Source: Shewanella mangrovi
GTDB taxonomy: Bacteria; Pseudomonadota; Gammaproteobacteria; Enterobacterales; Shewanellaceae
Length of the DNA stretch: 64,000 nt
NCBI RefSeq assembly: GCF_000753795.1
Contig: NZ_JPEO01000019.1
Location: 1 to 64,000 of the forward strand
Direction of reading: 5' to 3'
Numbering within the stretch: position 1 is the first letter of the stretch; each line of letters begins with the position of its first letter. The position numbers and the translations under genes were made by a program. The notes under the pieces were generated by a model that ran no database searches, was not told where the DNA came from, and was given only the letters and a program-made list of their open reading frames with translations. Below are positions 46,080 to 55,530 of the stretch, in pieces.

Positions 46080-47003
46080 ATGGAAAAAAACAATAAGCGC
46101 AAATCATCTAACAAGAGATTCTGCATAAATCACCACAATCACACTCTCTATGCATACAAAGATCATTGTTATGAAGTCTACCGACCTAAGAACAAAGGCT
46201 TAATCAACAAAGTCGTCAAAGCAATCATTGCTGACTACGAGATCATGCTAAGTCACTACAGTCGTGTTCTTGTGGCAAGAATAGATCTTCACCCTAAGTC
46301 ATTCTCACCAACTAACGAGGCAATTACTCAGTTCTTAGAACAGCAGGTAAAAAAATTGCGTGAACAATATGGCTGTAAAGTGATGTATCACTGCGCTCGT
46401 GAGCAGGAGACTTCATACCGCGAGCACTATCACGTTGAACTAATGCTAAGCGGGCACAAAATCCGCCATGCGCACAAACTCCTATCACTGCTAGGTATCG
46501 CATGGAGTCAATACTCCGGCGGGCATACCGCACAGGTTCACAATCCATTTTGTCTGGTGTATCGCGGTAACAAATCATCTCTAAGGCCTGCAATCTATCG
46601 TTCTAGTTATCTTGCCAAAAAACACTCCAAAGAAAGAAATGGCACAACAAAAGGCTTCATCAGCAATAAATATCCACCAGCGCCCCACTTCGAGCCAAGT
46701 AACGATCTGATGCTGGTGGCACCTGATATCACCTACATGAAGCACAAAAAGAAAATTGACTTTAAGAACCTAAATGAAAATGCCCGAGCAGCAATTACTA
46801 GCAAACGCCACCCCAGCCCCCATTGCTGGTTTGAAACCTTAGCTCATGAACTGCAATTCAAAGAGTGCCTAGCATCAAGGACTAACGAGCTATTAGCTAA
46901 GCCGGATAACGCCTCTCTGTATCGGTCCAGAGATCACGCTCAATATGATGATCACTCTCTAGCAGCCCATGAACCGAAAAATGGATCTCTCAAGATAAGC
47001 TGA
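46080..47003 (+). CDS. Inovirus Gp2/YagK-YfjJ-type protein with HUH-like motif
   Basis: The 307-residue product resembles the inovirus Gp2 / YagK-YfjJ family, common in P4-like islands. It shows HYHVELML, where H116 and H118 form an H-hydrophobic-H pattern like the metal site of HUH rolling-circle nucleases. Further on is Y177-LAK-K181, matching a Y-x3-K catalytic motif. This makes it a candidate replication initiator that nicks DNA, though activity is inferred. The protein is basic and AT-rich in coding. No origin was identified with confidence. Confidence 0.75.
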   Translation: MEKNNKRKSSNKRFCINHHNHTLYAYKDHCYEVYRPKNKGLINKVVKAIIADYEIMLSHYSRVLVARIDLHPKSFSPTNEAITQFLEQQVKKLREQYGCKVMYHCAREQETSYREHYHVELMLSGHKIRHAHKLLSLLGIAWSQYSGGHTAQVHNPFCLVYRGNKSSLRPAIYRSSYLAKKHSKERNGTTKGFISNKYPPAPHFEPSNDLMLVAPDITYMKHKKKIDFKNLNENARAAITSKRHPSPHCWFETLAHELQFKECLASRTNELLAKPDNASLYRSRDHAQYDDHSLAAHEPKNGSLKIS

Positions 47004-47180
47004 AGTGATCACCTCATAACGGAAATAACGCCTTGAAAATTAGTGGCTATTCATAAATCGAACAAATGCGAACCGGACCGTGCAGCGCTTACGCCGGGGT
47101 TCTTATTCGAAAAAAACCGAAATACAGCAATGTAATTATCATGCTGCAAAACAAAGCCCATGAACCGAAGTAGATCCAAT

Positions 47181-47210
47181 CATAGTGATCCACTCTAATG
47201 GATCACTATG
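47181..47210. promoter_or_regulatory. Perfect 12-base inverted repeat before the HGG-motif gene
   Basis: CATAGTGATCCA and its exact complement flank CTCTAA. The hairpin ends 7 bases before the ribosome site (AGGAAA) of the next gene. It may be an operator or a structure controlling translation. It is too early and lacks a T-run to be a terminator of the preceding gene. Confidence 0.6.
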
Positions 47211-47228
47211 TGCGTACAGGAAACCGTA

Positions 47229-47882
47229 ATGGCAAGATTCAACTTAGATAAATTACCCCGTTGTGGTGCGAAAACTCGTAGTGGCGGAACATGCCAACGC
47301 TACGGCAACAAAGTGAATGGCCGCTGTAAATTACATGGTGGTCGTTCAACAGGGGCCAAGACCAAAGAAGGCAAACTTGCAGTTCGAGTCAATGCATTGG
47401 TTAACGTATTTGTATGGCAGTTCGAAAAAAATTATGACTTGCCAATTTCACAATCCGATTGGGCAAATGCGATCACGGCATATCTGAAAATTGTTGAGCT
47501 GAGTAACTCCACCTCCCAACAAAACAGCGATGAAATTACTGAATTAGTCGGCTTGTATCGAGTTGAACTAGAAGCCACCAAGTACTGCATTGCAGAATAT
47601 GACGGTTTAGATGCGCTTCTTTTGATCCAATCAGCCTTAGATCACTACTACAAAGATACTGCAGCCACGCACCTAAAATTTCATATACACGCGCCTGTGT
47701 ATCCTGCGCCGTATTTTGATAATTTGAATGGTTCCCAAGCCGAGTTTAGATACATGATGCAATCGATGGCCAATACTGGCGACAAACTATATAACTGCAC
47801 CACACGACACTATTTGAGCCCAATGCAGAGGATGTTGAGGCAGTATCTGAAAGCCCACAAGAAAAGCAGTGTGAATAATTGA
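47229..47882 (+). CDS. HGGxSTG-motif protein, unknown function
   Basis: This 217-residue product has an N-terminal block C12-GAKTRSGGT-C22, then C33-KLH36-GGRSTGAKTKEG. The Cys/Cys/Cys/His set looks like a small zinc or nucleic-acid-binding module. Proteins with HGGxSTGxKT motifs are seen near phage and plasmid genes, but I know no proven role. The rest is helical without further motifs. The start at 47229 has AGGAAA upstream. It is convergent with the operon of the defence genes; a large hairpin lies between. Confidence 0.7.
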   Translation: MARFNLDKLPRCGAKTRSGGTCQRYGNKVNGRCKLHGGRSTGAKTKEGKLAVRVNALVNVFVWQFEKNYDLPISQSDWANAITAYLKIVELSNSTSQQNSDEITELVGLYRVELEATKYCIAEYDGLDALLLIQSALDHYYKDTAATHLKFHIHAPVYPAPYFDNLNGSQAEFRYMMQSMANTGDKLYNCTTRHYLSPMQRMLRQYLKAHKKSSVNN

Positions 47883-47922
47883 TGAACAAAGCGTTTGGGC
47901 TGGAGTTGAATTCTGCTCAAAT

Positions 47923-47966
47923 CTGATCTGACAGTGGTACCTGAAAAACGGTAACAGTCAGATCAG
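47923..47966. terminator. Large hairpin between convergent genes
   Basis: CTGATCTGAC pairs with GTCAGATCAG (47923-47932 with 47957-47966), with further partial pairing inside. It lies between the HGG-motif gene and the end of the long minus-strand operon. T-runs are weak, so termination is likely but imperfect. Confidence 0.55.
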
Positions 47967-47983
47967 GCCTGAGAGAGTGCGAC

Positions 47984-48892
47984 TCAATACACAATTCCAT
48001 GGAGCCTTGAAGCACATCCATGACAAGTTTCTTTGTCATAAAAGTGACCGACATTCTTTGTTGAGTCACAGTGCTTGCATGTACGAACGAACTCAATCTC
48101 ATTTCGATGAAACTTGATACGTTCTCGAACTTCCCATGGTTTAATCGTAGCCGGAAAGTGTTCTAAAAAATTATTTCGCGTCACAGGGCTATGAGGTCCC
48201 GCCCAAGATAATTGCTTAACATATAAGTTAAATCCCGAATCGGCTTTTTCCACGATAAAACTACCGTCAGAAAGATGCCTTACTCGATCCAAATACTCTG
48301 CGCGATAAGGTTGAGTAATTGGCTCACTTTGGCAAATACAATCTGTCCTTATTTCGATCCGACTGTGTCCGTCTTCGCATAGAGCATCATCAATCCAACG
48401 ATACAAAGGCACATTTACACCGAAAATATTTCTTCCAGCAACTAATCGATTACATTCGTAGCAAAAGAAAAAAGCAAAAGACTCATTCCACTTGCGATAA
48501 AGCGTGCTAATACTTCGATATGCTCGATTAGGGTTAACGTTTTTTTTGCGATACAAGACTTTAGTTCTGAAGCCATTCGGAGATATAACATGCGCGACTA
48601 AAGAAAATTCGCCCCGCATAGTTAATTTATAAAGAGGTGTTTTCGCTGGTTTCGCTGCCCAGAAATCTTCTGGGGGATCAGACCACATAACCCTCTCAAC
48701 GATTTGACTCCACTTAACATCTTCAGGAGCCTTGTCACAATGCGGCTCCCTTTGTGCAGGGAGATACTCCTCGCGATGTATCACCCTAGCCAAACTATCT
48801 AAATATTCCTTGTCACAATCAAGTTCAACCAACCCTTGCTCAATAAATGAACCAACATTAGGGATAAAATCTATTGTATGTGCTGAGGTCAT
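47984..48892 (-). CDS. Cys-rich protein of unknown function, last gene of the hsd operon
   Basis: I do not recognise this 302-residue protein. It has two CxxC pairs at the C-terminus (C272-KH-C275 and C290-HG-C293, a zinc-ribbon pattern) and another CxxC at C144/C147, with CIC at 185-187. No membrane segment is seen. An AAGGA ribosome site lies 8 bases upstream of the ATG. It follows the ankyrin gene by 26 bases on the same strand, so the two are likely a functional pair at the tail of the restriction operon. Confidence 0.7.
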   Translation of the reverse strand: MTSAHTIDFIPNVGSFIEQGLVELDCDKEYLDSLARVIHREEYLPAQREPHCDKAPEDVKWSQIVERVMWSDPPEDFWAAKPAKTPLYKLTMRGEFSLVAHVISPNGFRTKVLYRKKNVNPNRAYRSISTLYRKWNESFAFFFCYECNRLVAGRNIFGVNVPLYRWIDDALCEDGHSRIEIRTDCICQSEPITQPYRAEYLDRVRHLSDGSFIVEKADSGFNLYVKQLSWAGPHSPVTRNNFLEHFPATIKPWEVRERIKFHRNEIEFVRTCKHCDSTKNVGHFYDKETCHGCASRLHGIVY

Positions 48893-48918
48893 TTATAAAT
48901 TCCTTCTACCATTGAGCC

Positions 48919-50259
48919 TCACATTTGCGTGTAAAACATATCTCTTTCAAATAACTCAATACACTGAATTTGAGCGAAGGATGCTATAACTTCAAAGACG
49001 ATCGTTGGTGCCATGAAAAACCAATAAAGAGTCTGGAAAGACGTACAGTATGCTAACGGAGTGTCAAATGCTGAGTGCTTTTGCAACTCTGATAACTGCA
49101 CTTTAAAGGATGCTGGAAATCGATTTTCATAGGTATAAACGGCGAATTCGGCAAATTCCGAACCTTGTCGAGAGAACCGAATATCTGAAATATGTGGTAG
49201 AAATCTCACTTTGGAAACACGCACTAAATCATCCAGCAGTGATACATCCACCAGCTTGTTACTTTCTTGACCATTGGCTAGAAAATGTTGAGTACTTTCA
49301 CACTCCAATTCATATTTAAGCTGTTCAATTTGTTCATTGTTCTCAGCGATTAAATTCTTCAACGCTAAGACACCAAACTCTTGGCTTATCCCATCACTAG
49401 CAATGATCTCATGGGCCAATAAACCATTATCCCATGATTCTTCATCTAATATTTTGGTCAAACGACCGAACCATTTAACTCGTAATAAATTTTTCTCGTT
49501 CGGATAGCTGTTGTACTGGTATAAGACCCAACTGAGAAGGTTCGGTCCAGACTCACCATTATCAAAAGATGGATTAATGTTTGCGCCTAACGCTAGCAAT
49601 TGATTCATTGTCTGGTAGTCGTTATTCAAGCAAGCCACAACCATCAAGGTGTGTCCGTCCTCACCATAAGTAGTCTCAGTATCGACACGTAAGAATTGCA
49701 TGACAGGAACGTATTCTGGCCTACACAGTCTCATTGCAGGTAACATACTTTGATGGGTATTTTCATCAAGAAAAGCTCTGATATCAGCCTCCTCAAGTTC
49801 AGCCCACCCTTGAACGTTAACATCAATATCTGGATGCAATAGCAACAGGTTGAATACTTCATCGAATCCACAAGCACAAGCCAATGAAAGTGGACAATGG
49901 AGTCCCTCGGAATCAAATACGTTGACCCGCTCTCCCATTGCCATTAACACAATCATCAACTCAAGCTGACTTTGTTCAACCGCCCACATCAAAGGGGATA
50001 ACTGGTATTCACCATAAGTCGAACTGCTACGATAAATAGAAACACCGTCGATCAATAATTTTGCGGCACTAAAAAATTCACGGTCACGACAAAGCGCTAA
50101 GATATCGTCTTCACTGCAAATATGGTCCACATCACCCGCGTTATGAGCGAAAGTAACTAAAACAGACTGAATTTCTTGAACTTTCTTTTGTAGCCAATTT
50201 TCCTTAAACAACACTGGCAACTGATGCGTTGCCAACATTGAAGCATCGATACGCTGCAT
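48919..50259 (-). CDS. Ankyrin-repeat protein in the hsd operon
   Basis: The 446-residue product has ankyrin-like repeats at about 85-150 (LSPLMWAVEQSQLELMIVLM, HCPLSLACACGFDEVFNLLL) and about 205-240 (GHTLMVVACLNNDYQTMNQLLALGANIN). The remaining N- and C-terminal parts match nothing I know. Ankyrin arrays bind proteins, so it may contact a phage protein or a partner. An AGGA site precedes the ATG, and the gene follows hsdR by 80 bases. Confidence 0.78.
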   Translation of the reverse strand: MQRIDASMLATHQLPVLFKENWLQKKVQEIQSVLVTFAHNAGDVDHICSEDDILALCRDREFFSAAKLLIDGVSIYRSSSTYGEYQLSPLMWAVEQSQLELMIVLMAMGERVNVFDSEGLHCPLSLACACGFDEVFNLLLLHPDIDVNVQGWAELEEADIRAFLDENTHQSMLPAMRLCRPEYVPVMQFLRVDTETTYGEDGHTLMVVACLNNDYQTMNQLLALGANINPSFDNGESGPNLLSWVLYQYNSYPNEKNLLRVKWFGRLTKILDEESWDNGLLAHEIIASDGISQEFGVLALKNLIAENNEQIEQLKYELECESTQHFLANGQESNKLVDVSLLDDLVRVSKVRFLPHISDIRFSRQGSEFAEFAVYTYENRFPASFKVQLSELQKHSAFDTPLAYCTSFQTLYWFFMAPTIVFEVIASFAQIQCIELFERDMFYTQM

Positions 50260-50339
50260 AACTTCCTGTTACCTAATCAATTACAACTCTGATAGACAAT
50301 TCGATGTCTATCGCTGGTGGCCGAACCTCCAGCACATAT

Positions 50340-53300
50340 TTAAACTGCCGCAGTCCATCCATCAGCCAACGCTTCTGCTTGCTCTAATACCAACTGAATG
50401 GCAGCGTCAGCTTGATCTGGCGGATACTTCCAACGGCGCAGTAAACGGCGTACCAAGTTGCGCATTCTGGCACGTACACTTTCGCGCTTTTGCCAATCTA
50501 CGGTGGCGGATTTTCGTAACTGCTTGGTGAGCTCAATGGCGAGTTGGCGCAGGTTATCGTCACCTAACTCACGTACTGAAGCCTCATTCATTACTAGCGC
50601 ACGATAGAAGGCGATCTCATCAATAGAGAGGTTCAGCTTGTCCGTCATTTCAGCGTCAGCCTGCATCTCTTTGGCCCACTTGATGAGCTCTTCAATTACC
50701 TGTGCGGTTTCAATGCTGCGGTTGTGGTATTTGCGCAGGGTTTCAGTGATCCGCTCGGAGTACGTCCGCTCCTGCACCACGTCGTTTTTCATGCGCGATT
50801 TAACTTCATCGCGTAGCAGCTTTTCCAGCAGTTCGACCGCGAGATTCTTCTCCTTCATGTTTTTCACATCTTCGAGAAACTCTTCAGACAACAAACCAAT
50901 ATTGGGTTTATCGAGCCCAACGGTTTTAAAGATGTCTTCCACCCCTTCAGCCACAATCGCGTTGTTGAGGATCTGCCTCAGTACAGAATTCTTCTCTTCA
51001 TCACTGCGTTTGCTATCCACATTAGAGTGTTTGAGAAATGCGGTTTTGATTGCCGCAAAAAAGGCGATTTCTTCGCGATACTGCTTGGCTTCATCAAGGG
51101 TGTTACACAGCGAATAGGCTTTCGATAATGCAGCCATCACGTCTAAAAAGCGGCGTTTACCATCGCGGATTTGTTCGCCTTTACCGTTGGTATGGCTTAA
51201 CCCGGCAATATGGTTCGCTGCCCCCGCCAATATCTGCAACGGCTTAGTTTCAAAATCTGGGCGATAGTTAAATACCTTGCCATCAACCGGCGTGGCAAAC
51301 ATGCCGCGAATGATGTCGATTTTCTCTTCCAACACGGCAAACGCCTCAGCGGCATCAACGGTTGGAGCTCCTTTACCTTGGCTGTTGGTATAGGTTTTCA
51401 GGGCATTTTTCAGCTCATTGGCAATGCCAATGTAATCCACCACCAAACCGCCCGGCTTATCTTTAAACACGCGGTTTACACGGGCAATCGCCTGCATCAG
51501 GTTATGGCCTTTCATCGGCTTATCGACATACATGGTGTGGCAACATGGCGCATCGAACCCGGTTAACCACATATCGCGCACAATCACCAATTGCAGCTCG
51601 TCATTGGTATCTTTAAAACGCTTTTCAAATAGCTTCTTGGTCTTCTTATCGTAGATGTGCGGCTGTAACTTAGACTTGTCAGCAGCGCTGCCAGTCATCA
51701 CCACTTTAATAGCGCCTTGCTGAGGATCATCGCTATGCCATTCTGGCTTTATAGCGACAATGGCGTTGTATAAGTCCACGCAAATTTCGCGGCTCATCGC
51801 CACTATCATCGCTTTACCGGGGAAGGTTTCAGTACGAGTAGTAAAGTGGGCGACTAAGTCTTCTGCCACTTGCCGAATGCGCGGCTCTGCGCCCACCAGC
51901 TTTTCAAGGGTTGACCACTGAGATTTAAATTTCTCACGCGCGGCGGTTTCTTCCTCTTCGCCAATCTCTTCCTCTACTTGATCATTGAGCGCCTCAATCT
52001 CATCTTGATTGATGGTGAGCTTCGCCAAGCGGGACTCGTAATAGATAGGCACTGTCGCGCCATCATCCACGGCGTCTTGAATATCATAGATAGAAACATA
52101 GTCACCAAACACACCTCGAGTATCTTTATCGTCCTGTGAGATAGGCGTTCCGGTAAACCCAATAAACGAAGCATTTGGCAAAGCATCCCGCATGTATTTG
52201 GAATAGCCATAAACATAACGCTGGCCAACAACATTGCCCTGCTCGTCCTTCACATTGCTTAGCCGCGCTTTGTTGCCATACTGACTGCGGTGCGCCTCAT
52301 CAGAGACCACCACAATATTACTGCGTTCAGATAATTTGGGATGCTCGGTTTCATTATCTAGCAGAGCAAACTTCTGCACTGTAGTGAAGATAATGCCGCC
52401 CGATTGACGGTTCAGCAGCAAGTCACGCAGCGAGTCTCTATCCGTGGCCTGCTGAGGCAACTGCTTAAGCGTGTCTTGCGCCATCACAAAGGTGTTATAC
52501 AACTGCCCATCAAGATCATTTCGATCAGTCACAATCACTAACGTGGGGTTATTCATTTCAGGCTGTTGCAGCAATTTGCTGGCGTAACATACCATCGAGA
52601 TGCTTTTGCCACTGCCTTGCGTATGCCACACCACCCCGGCCTTTTTACTACCGGGCACAACGCGGTTGGCATAGTTGGCGCGCGGCTCATTAATGCCCTC
52701 GCCATTGGCGGCCGCAATCACGGTCGCCTTAACCGCAGCTCTCACCGCATGAAACTGGTGATAACCGGCAATCTTTTTAATCAGCGTTTCGTTATCATTT
52801 TCAAACAGAATAAAATAACGGATGTAGTCCAGTAGCAACTCAGGTTTAAAGAAGCCACGCACCATGGTTTCTAGCTGCATTTCTAACAGCGGTTTGTCGT
52901 CTTCACTGTTAATGGTTTTCCATGGCAGAAAACGTTCTTTATTGGCAGTCAGCGAGCCCACACGCGCCAACCAGCCATCACTGATCACTATCGCCTCGTT
53001 AAACACGAACAAGTCAGCAACTTCATCTTTGTAGGTTTGGATCTGGTTATAAGCCTGCCAAATATCGGTATGTTCGACCGCAGGGTTTTTCAGCTCAATC
53101 ACCGCAATCGGCAAGCCATTAATAAACACCACCACATCAGGGCGGCGATTACCTTTAGTGCCTACAATGGTGAATTGGTTAACCACCAAGAACTCGTTAT
53201 TCGACACATTGCCAAAATCTATCAAGCGTACATGGGTATGTTTTGTTACCCACTGGCCGCCTTCAATCACCGAGTATTCAAGTGGCACACCTTCGATAAG

Positions 53301-53573
53301 GTAGTTATGAAAGCAGCGGTTATTTTTGATCAGCACTGGCGTGTTGGGTGTCGCCACGGTATTAGCGACCTCCAGCAGCGAATCTGCGGGAATTTCTGGA
53401 TTCAATAACGTGAGCTTCTCCAGCAACCGCTGCTTGAGGATTACTTGGTGGAAGTTTTCTCGCTCTGGCGTATCGCCATCAGGTGCGATGTCGTAACCAT
53501 TTTGATATTGGTAATCGAGCTCACCAAACCATGCAAGGCACTGTTGCTCTAATTGGTCTTCCGTGATCTGCAT
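50340..53573 (-). CDS. hsdR: Type I restriction enzyme HsdR subunit
   Basis: HsdR is the translocating and cutting subunit of a type I restriction system. The 1077-residue product has the N-terminal nuclease motif (RPDVVVFINGLPIAVIELKNP; D and E-x-K) near residue 165. The helicase loop follows at HTQGSGKS near 320, SDEAHRSQYG near 425, and IARVNRVFKDKPGG, with a helical C-terminal domain. All catalytic motifs look intact. It lies 11 bases after the AlbA/ATPase gene and is separated from hsdM/hsdS by four other genes. Confidence 0.97.
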   Translation of the reverse strand: MQITEDQLEQQCLAWFGELDYQYQNGYDIAPDGDTPERENFHQVILKQRLLEKLTLLNPEIPADSLLEVANTVATPNTPVLIKNNRCFHNYLIEGVPLEYSVIEGGQWVTKHTHVRLIDFGNVSNNEFLVVNQFTIVGTKGNRRPDVVVFINGLPIAVIELKNPAVEHTDIWQAYNQIQTYKDEVADLFVFNEAIVISDGWLARVGSLTANKERFLPWKTINSEDDKPLLEMQLETMVRGFFKPELLLDYIRYFILFENDNETLIKKIAGYHQFHAVRAAVKATVIAAANGEGINEPRANYANRVVPGSKKAGVVWHTQGSGKSISMVCYASKLLQQPEMNNPTLVIVTDRNDLDGQLYNTFVMAQDTLKQLPQQATDRDSLRDLLLNRQSGGIIFTTVQKFALLDNETEHPKLSERSNIVVVSDEAHRSQYGNKARLSNVKDEQGNVVGQRYVYGYSKYMRDALPNASFIGFTGTPISQDDKDTRGVFGDYVSIYDIQDAVDDGATVPIYYESRLAKLTINQDEIEALNDQVEEEIGEEEETAAREKFKSQWSTLEKLVGAEPRIRQVAEDLVAHFTTRTETFPGKAMIVAMSREICVDLYNAIVAIKPEWHSDDPQQGAIKVVMTGSAADKSKLQPHIYDKKTKKLFEKRFKDTNDELQLVIVRDMWLTGFDAPCCHTMYVDKPMKGHNLMQAIARVNRVFKDKPGGLVVDYIGIANELKNALKTYTNSQGKGAPTVDAAEAFAVLEEKIDIIRGMFATPVDGKVFNYRPDFETKPLQILAGAANHIAGLSHTNGKGEQIRDGKRRFLDVMAALSKAYSLCNTLDEAKQYREEIAFFAAIKTAFLKHSNVDSKRSDEEKNSVLRQILNNAIVAEGVEDIFKTVGLDKPNIGLLSEEFLEDVKNMKEKNLAVELLEKLLRDEVKSRMKNDVVQERTYSERITETLRKYHNRSIETAQVIEELIKWAKEMQADAEMTDKLNLSIDEIAFYRALVMNEASVRELGDDNLRQLAIELTKQLRKSATVDWQKRESVRARMRNLVRRLLRRWKYPPDQADAAIQLVLEQAEALADGWTAAV

Positions 53574-53584
53574 TATTTGTCCTT

Positions 53585-55498
53585 TTAAATCTTGATATAT
53601 GCCTGCTTGGGATGATTACGGGTTGTCGGATATGCCAAAGCCAGCAAATCGTCTTTAACCAATGGATTTAAATAGTTTTTTCGCAAAGTGTCCGGCTTTT
53701 TATCCAACAATTGCGCTAAATCACTTAATGTCACGTAACGCTCTGAACAAATCTCTAAAATTGCCGCCACAATTGCTTCTTTGCCTACAGATTTAGCACT
53801 CCCTTTCACGGAGCTCGCAATAGCCTGTAGTTTGGCCCACTCTTGCTGATCTATGCCAGAGTCCGGAGCAACCTCCGGAGTTAAGTCCGGACCTAACTCC
53901 GGATTTACCGCTGAAGTAACATTCGAGTGCGGATTTACCACAAAAACATGCTCAGCTAGGAAGCGTCCAGATTCATTATCGGGGGTAGGGATTTCAACAT
54001 CTGGACAGTGATAAACCTTATTTTTCTGTTCACCAGTTGAAGCAATAATCCCCATTCTTTCCAGCTTAACCAAAGCAATCGTAACCTCACGCGTGTGGGC
54101 TGAGGTTTGGGTACAAATTTGGTGATGTGTTAGATAGCTTTCTGAGTAAATCGTAATAACGATAATCCGCTCCAGCTCAGAAAGCTTCGTGAAGACCTGC
54201 GGGAATTTTTGATTCAGAAACTCAATCACCTCAGGAGGGTAAAGATCTATCATTTTGAGTTCTAGCAGCGTTTGCTCGTTGGGCTCACTCACCTCACGCA
54301 ATAACGGCACTTTCCAATGCTGGCTCTTCCAACCATCTAAAATATGCGGGATTCCCGACCCAGCCTGCTCACCAAACTTAATGTAACGGAACATTTGGGC
54401 CAGCAAACGATTACGACAATCAGGCTCGCCGCCATTCAGCGCTATCTCAACAGGAACTCGCATTAAGCCGGGGTTACGAAAACCAAACATATCTGGGCGC
54501 TTAACCACCAACACTGAAGCTCTGCCGGTATAATCGGCGTGGATAATCACATTGGCTAATGCCTCACGTAAAGCAATATGCACCGGAGTATCTTCTTGTC
54601 GAACGCCTTGCTCCAGCCTAAATGGCACCTTCAGGCCGTCCACCAGCTTTCGGTAAACCTTGCGTGAGAAATCATATAGATTGCCAGACCACGTACCATC
54701 CAAGGTTACTCGGTCCACCCACCGTAACTCTGTTTTAGCTTCAGGACGTTCCTGATAATCAAGCATGTAATATGGGAACTTTTCTTGTATCGCGGGGTAG
54801 ATACCAAACATTAGCAATCCGGCAACTGTAGGCCCTTGCATGCCAGTTTCTCGATTCACCCGCCAAGCACCAATCATGCGTAAGAAAGCTTCGTTATCTA
54901 ACTCATTCCAAGGATGGCCAGGGTTTAAATTTGCATAGGTTTGGCGGTAGATACGCAGAGATTCAAGGTCTAAATCCGCCATAGTAAAATGCACAAGCAC
55001 TTCATCATCCCGCGAATCTTCAACCTGTTCAGCCAGCATGCGTTTTACTTGCTCATCTGACAGTTTCTGATCCGCCTCATGCAGGCGCTTATAGGTATTT
55101 CCGAGAGGATTGCCTTTTAAGAAAACGGGGCGCTGCTGACGTTTGGCTCGGGGAATAAAAATCACCAGTAGCTTTTTGCCGTCGATCTCAATCTCTTGCA
55201 CCGTTTGATTGGTGAGTAAATTAATACTGACTTTGTCTGGATTATTCGCGGTATTAAACAGATCCGCTTTTACCTTTTCTATCTGTTCAATACCAACGAC
55301 TGAAAACTGATGATTCTTTTCTTTAAGCCCGAGAACGATATAGCCACCGTCAGTATTGGCCATTGCGCTATAGCTTTCCCACATATCTTTGGGGATAGCG
55401 CCCTTACCATCCTGACCTGATGCTAATTTACATTCAATTTCAGCCGACTCACGGAGTAACGCCAACTCGTCTAAATTGTTCAACGCAAATTCAATCAC
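53585..55498 (-). CDS. AlbA_2/ATPase-fold protein in the hsd operon
   Basis: The 637-residue product has an N-terminal AlbA_2-type domain (ESAEIECKLASGQ near residue 15; the old Schlafen-AAA-like family). Around residue 300 a GHKL-like ATPase pattern follows (IALREALANVIIHADYTG, then FRNPG). A winged-helix region and a C-terminal wHTH (LSDLAQLLDKKPDTLRKNYL) come after. The GTG at 55498 is chosen because GGGGA lies 9 bases before; a TTG further upstream does not have this. A linker holds four tandem xP(E/D)x units. Similar COG2865 proteins accompany type I restriction genes; their role is open. Confidence 0.8.
   Translation of the reverse strand: MIEFALNNLDELALLRESAEIECKLASGQDGKGAIPKDMWESYSAMANTDGGYIVLGLKEKNHQFSVVGIEQIEKVKADLFNTANNPDKVSINLLTNQTVQEIEIDGKKLLVIFIPRAKRQQRPVFLKGNPLGNTYKRLHEADQKLSDEQVKRMLAEQVEDSRDDEVLVHFTMADLDLESLRIYRQTYANLNPGHPWNELDNEAFLRMIGAWRVNRETGMQGPTVAGLLMFGIYPAIQEKFPYYMLDYQERPEAKTELRWVDRVTLDGTWSGNLYDFSRKVYRKLVDGLKVPFRLEQGVRQEDTPVHIALREALANVIIHADYTGRASVLVVKRPDMFGFRNPGLMRVPVEIALNGGEPDCRNRLLAQMFRYIKFGEQAGSGIPHILDGWKSQHWKVPLLREVSEPNEQTLLELKMIDLYPPEVIEFLNQKFPQVFTKLSELERIIVITIYSESYLTHHQICTQTSAHTREVTIALVKLERMGIIASTGEQKNKVYHCPDVEIPTPDNESGRFLAEHVFVVNPHSNVTSAVNPELGPDLTPEVAPDSGIDQQEWAKLQAIASSVKGSAKSVGKEAIVAAILEICSERYVTLSDLAQLLDKKPDTLRKNYLNPLVKDDLLALAYPTTRNHPKQAYIKI
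53862..53903 (-). repeat. Four TCCGGA repeats with 12-base period inside the AlbA/ATPase gene
   Basis: TCCGGA occurs at 53862, 53874, 53886 and 53898, each exactly 12 bases apart. The unit encodes the tetrapeptides NPEL, GPDL, TPEV and APDS of a linker before the C-terminal winged helix. A 12-base unit keeps the frame, so copy number could vary without breaking the gene. Confidence 0.9.
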
Positions 55499-55530
55499 AA
55501 AGCGATTTCCCCATATAACCAAACATCGAG

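Noticed and set aside
53862..53903. TCCGGA array as a CRISPR or iteron cluster
   Set aside because: The period is 12 bases and in frame with a protein linker; there are no spacers of CRISPR length and no cas genes.
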